In this document: positions 62,688 to 64,000 of the stretch, piece after piece
Layout of the letters: each line of letters starts with the position of its first letter
Numbering within the stretch: the stretch's first letter is position 1
Virus record (IMG/VR): IMGVR_UViG_3300046000_009133
Span: 1-64,000 of that record
Reading direction: 5' to 3' (one strand)
DNA length: 64,000 nt
Source: a virus
Position numbers and translations under genes: made by a program
The notes under the pieces: generated by a model
Told to the model about the DNA's origin: nothing
What the model saw: the letters and a program-made list of their open reading frames with translations, nothing else
The model's database searches: none

Positions 62688-63374
62688 TCAGAGGTCCAAC
62701 AAGCTGCCAGACGAAGCGGCGCCGGTCTTCGGTCCGCTGTCGAAGCTGTCGTCTTCTTCCAGCGTGTCAAAGTCGTCGTCATCGACATAAATGCCGCCGC
62801 CGCCCAGACGCTCGCCTTCCTGATGCGACCGAACCGCCTCGACAGAGCACGTCAGACGCGCAGTTCCGCCATTGTCGGTCCCATAGAAACTGATGATAAC
62901 GTCGCAGTACGAACCGTTGTAGACGATCTCGTTGATCTTGGTGACATCCTCGATCACCTTCTTGTAACGATCGCGGATTTGAGGTCTGCTTTTTCCAGCG
63001 GCCGGACCTTTGCTCGCAAGAACGAGGTTTCCTTCATAACCCTTGTATATTTCACCCTTGTCGGTTTTGAACCGCTCGCCTTTCCGCAACGCACACTGCT
63101 TCGGATCATCGGCCATCAAGGTCTTGTACCAGTCTTCCGGTCGCTTGAACTCACGCGCCGCGGCCTTCATCGCCGAAATAGTGGCAGCCTGATTGCTCTC
63201 GAAATCCGGCGAACCTGTTTCCAACAGCCAGTTTGCACCATGCGTCGGTTTCGCAGATGGGTCTTTGTTCTTCTTCGGAAGTGATGCTACTTGAAGCGAC
63301 TCAGCAAATGAAGCACGCACCCTTGTCAGTGTAACGGTGCGGCCAGTTGCGTCTTTGGAATTCACTTTTCCCAT
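62688..63374 (-). CDS. ssDNA-binding protein (DUF2815), 228 aa
   Basis: YNGSYCDVIISFYGTDNGGTARLTCSVEAVRSHQEGERLGGG is the core of DUF2815, the T7 gp2.5-like ssDNA-binding family. It has an acidic C-terminal tail (DDDDFDTLEEDDSFD) ending SSGSLLDL, as usual for recruiting replication partners. Gene order with exonuclease and DUF2800 nuclease is typical for a phage recombination/replication module. Confidence 0.85.
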   Translation of the reverse strand: MGKVNSKDATGRTVTLTRVRASFAESLQVASLPKKNKDPSAKPTHGANWLLETGSPDFESNQAATISAMKAAAREFKRPEDWYKTLMADDPKQCALRKGERFKTDKGEIYKGYEGNLVLASKGPAAGKSRPQIRDRYKKVIEDVTKINEIVYNGSYCDVIISFYGTDNGGTARLTCSVEAVRSHQEGERLGGGGIYVDDDDFDTLEEDDSFDSGPKTGAASSGSLLDL

Positions 63375-63404
63375 TTTCTCTCTTTCTCTCTTTCTCTCTT
63401 TCTC
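63375..63404 (-). repeat. 8-bp repeat AGAGAAAG in the leader of the ssDNA-binding gene
   Basis: On the minus strand (GAGAAAGA)n, 3.7 copies, ends directly before the ATG at 63374. There is no other Shine-Dalgarno sequence, so the repeat itself must serve. Copy changes could alter expression. Confidence 0.75.
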
Positions 63405-63407
63405 GGT

Positions 63408-64000
63408 TCAGTCTAAGTCTTCAAAGTCATCATCCGAAATCACCGTATAGGCTTCCTTCGGATGATCAGCCGATACGAGTTTCGGCCTTCCTGGTGGTCG
63501 TCGCACCAGTTCCTGAAGGGCATCATACTCATCAGGATGCCCTAATTTCTTGCGACCCGGCTTCATCAACCGTTCGATTTCTGTGATACCGATAACCTGC
63601 AGAGGCTTGAAAGCATCAGCCCGCAGCGCCTTCACAACCAGTGTCTCGGCAGCCTTCTCATCAGCGAAATAACGGTGACCCTGATCGCCCATGATGGCCT
63701 TGGAACCCGGATCGGGGTCGCCTGCCATTGCTGCGTCAAGCGAAGCCTGGTGCATCTGCGCAAGCCATGCACGAATGTCGGAAGCGTGTTTGACGATGTA
63801 GTAGCGCAGAGCCTTGGGCATTTGGGCTGGGTCGCGAAACGTTGGTGCCTCACTGCCGTCCATCAGGCCAACACCGAGCATGTTCAGGTGCCAAGCGTTC
63901 CGCGCAGCGCAGCCACGCTTGGTTTTGCGAACTGGACACCACTGGCAGCCTGCCTTGGTCGGTACAAATTCCACGTCGCCACGCTGGACGCGATCATACG
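63408..64000 (-). CDS. DUF2800 nuclease, C-terminal part (cut by window edge)
   Basis: The frame is open to the window edge (last codons read YDRVQRGDVEFVP). CQWCPVRKTKRGCAARN is the 4-Cys cluster at the end of RecB-like DUF2800 nucleases. It is followed by EKAAETLVVKALRADAF and an acidic end DDDFEDLD. The PD-(D/E)XK core must lie beyond 64000. Confidence 0.8.
   Translation of the reverse strand, partial: YDRVQRGDVEFVPTKAGCQWCPVRKTKRGCAARNAWHLNMLGVGLMDGSEAPTFRDPAQMPKALRYYIVKHASDIRAWLAQMHQASLDAAMAGDPDPGSKAIMGDQGHRYFADEKAAETLVVKALRADAFKPLQVIGITEIERLMKPGRKKLGHPDEYDALQELVRRPPGRPKLVSADHPKEAYTVISDDDFEDLD

Noticed and set aside
1-64000. tRNA genes
   Set aside because: I saw no convincing cloverleaf or T-loop (GGTTCRANNCC) in the gaps, but I did not search every gene; tRNAscan-SE would decide.

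Overview
The window reads as almost all of a temperate, tailed (siphovirus-type) phage or prophage of an alphaproteobacterium, most likely in the Rhodobacterales. This rests on a GC-rich genome, a tail protein with the TIM-barrel domain known from the Rhodobacter gene transfer agent, a GapR/DUF2312 protein, a B12-dependent ribonucleotide reductase, ThyX, and many GANTC (CcrM-type) sites placed in ribosome-binding sites. No host chromosomal gene was recognised. The right edge cuts a DUF2800-like nuclease gene.

Layout. 1-600: an 8-bp minisatellite and a leftward terminator. 599-7667: leftward early or accessory genes, mostly small and unknown, with a HerA/DUF853-type ATPase and a small XRE regulator; one rightward lipoprotein gene interrupts them. 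7668-8037: a divergent control region with a perfect palindrome and 17-bp iteron-like repeats. 8038-16468: a tightly overlapping rightward operon (acyl carrier protein, hexapeptide-repeat protein, many small phage genes, ThyX, DUF5664, GapR-like protein, three tandem paralogues and an N4/N6 DNA methylase). 16574-18201: leftward lysis genes (spanins, endolysin, holin). 18362-34365: tail genes. 34362-44104: head and packaging genes with lambda-type order (AlpA, TerS, TerL, gpW, portal, protease/scaffold, decoration, capsid). 44180-44697: a candidate large structured RNA followed by an HNH gene. 45611-47460: integrase, with a duplicated integrase start and direct repeats that could be attP. 47463-51375: Tat-exported protein, small genes, C5 methylase and a probable repressor. 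51441-56585: helicase, dCTP deaminase and NrdJ. 56659-59436: a tail-fibre/adhesin cassette. 59447-64000: replication and recombination genes (VRR-NUC, family B polymerase, exonuclease, ssDNA-binding protein, DUF2800 nuclease).

The genome appears wired by one recurring regulatory element, a dyad close to TTCAC-N7-GTGAA. It sits in the short gaps ahead of most transcription units. At several sites it covers the -10 box of a promoter whose -35 TTGAC box lies 17 nt upstream. A phage repressor acting at many operators is the simplest explanation.

The most unusual features are: (1) an intein in the SNF2-type helicase whose homing endonuclease is encoded in a different reading frame inside the intein; (2) the structured RNA next to an HNH gene; (3) a short peptide, TDLSxLL or a close variant, at the ends of at least nine otherwise unrelated phage proteins; (4) the genome-wide dyad.
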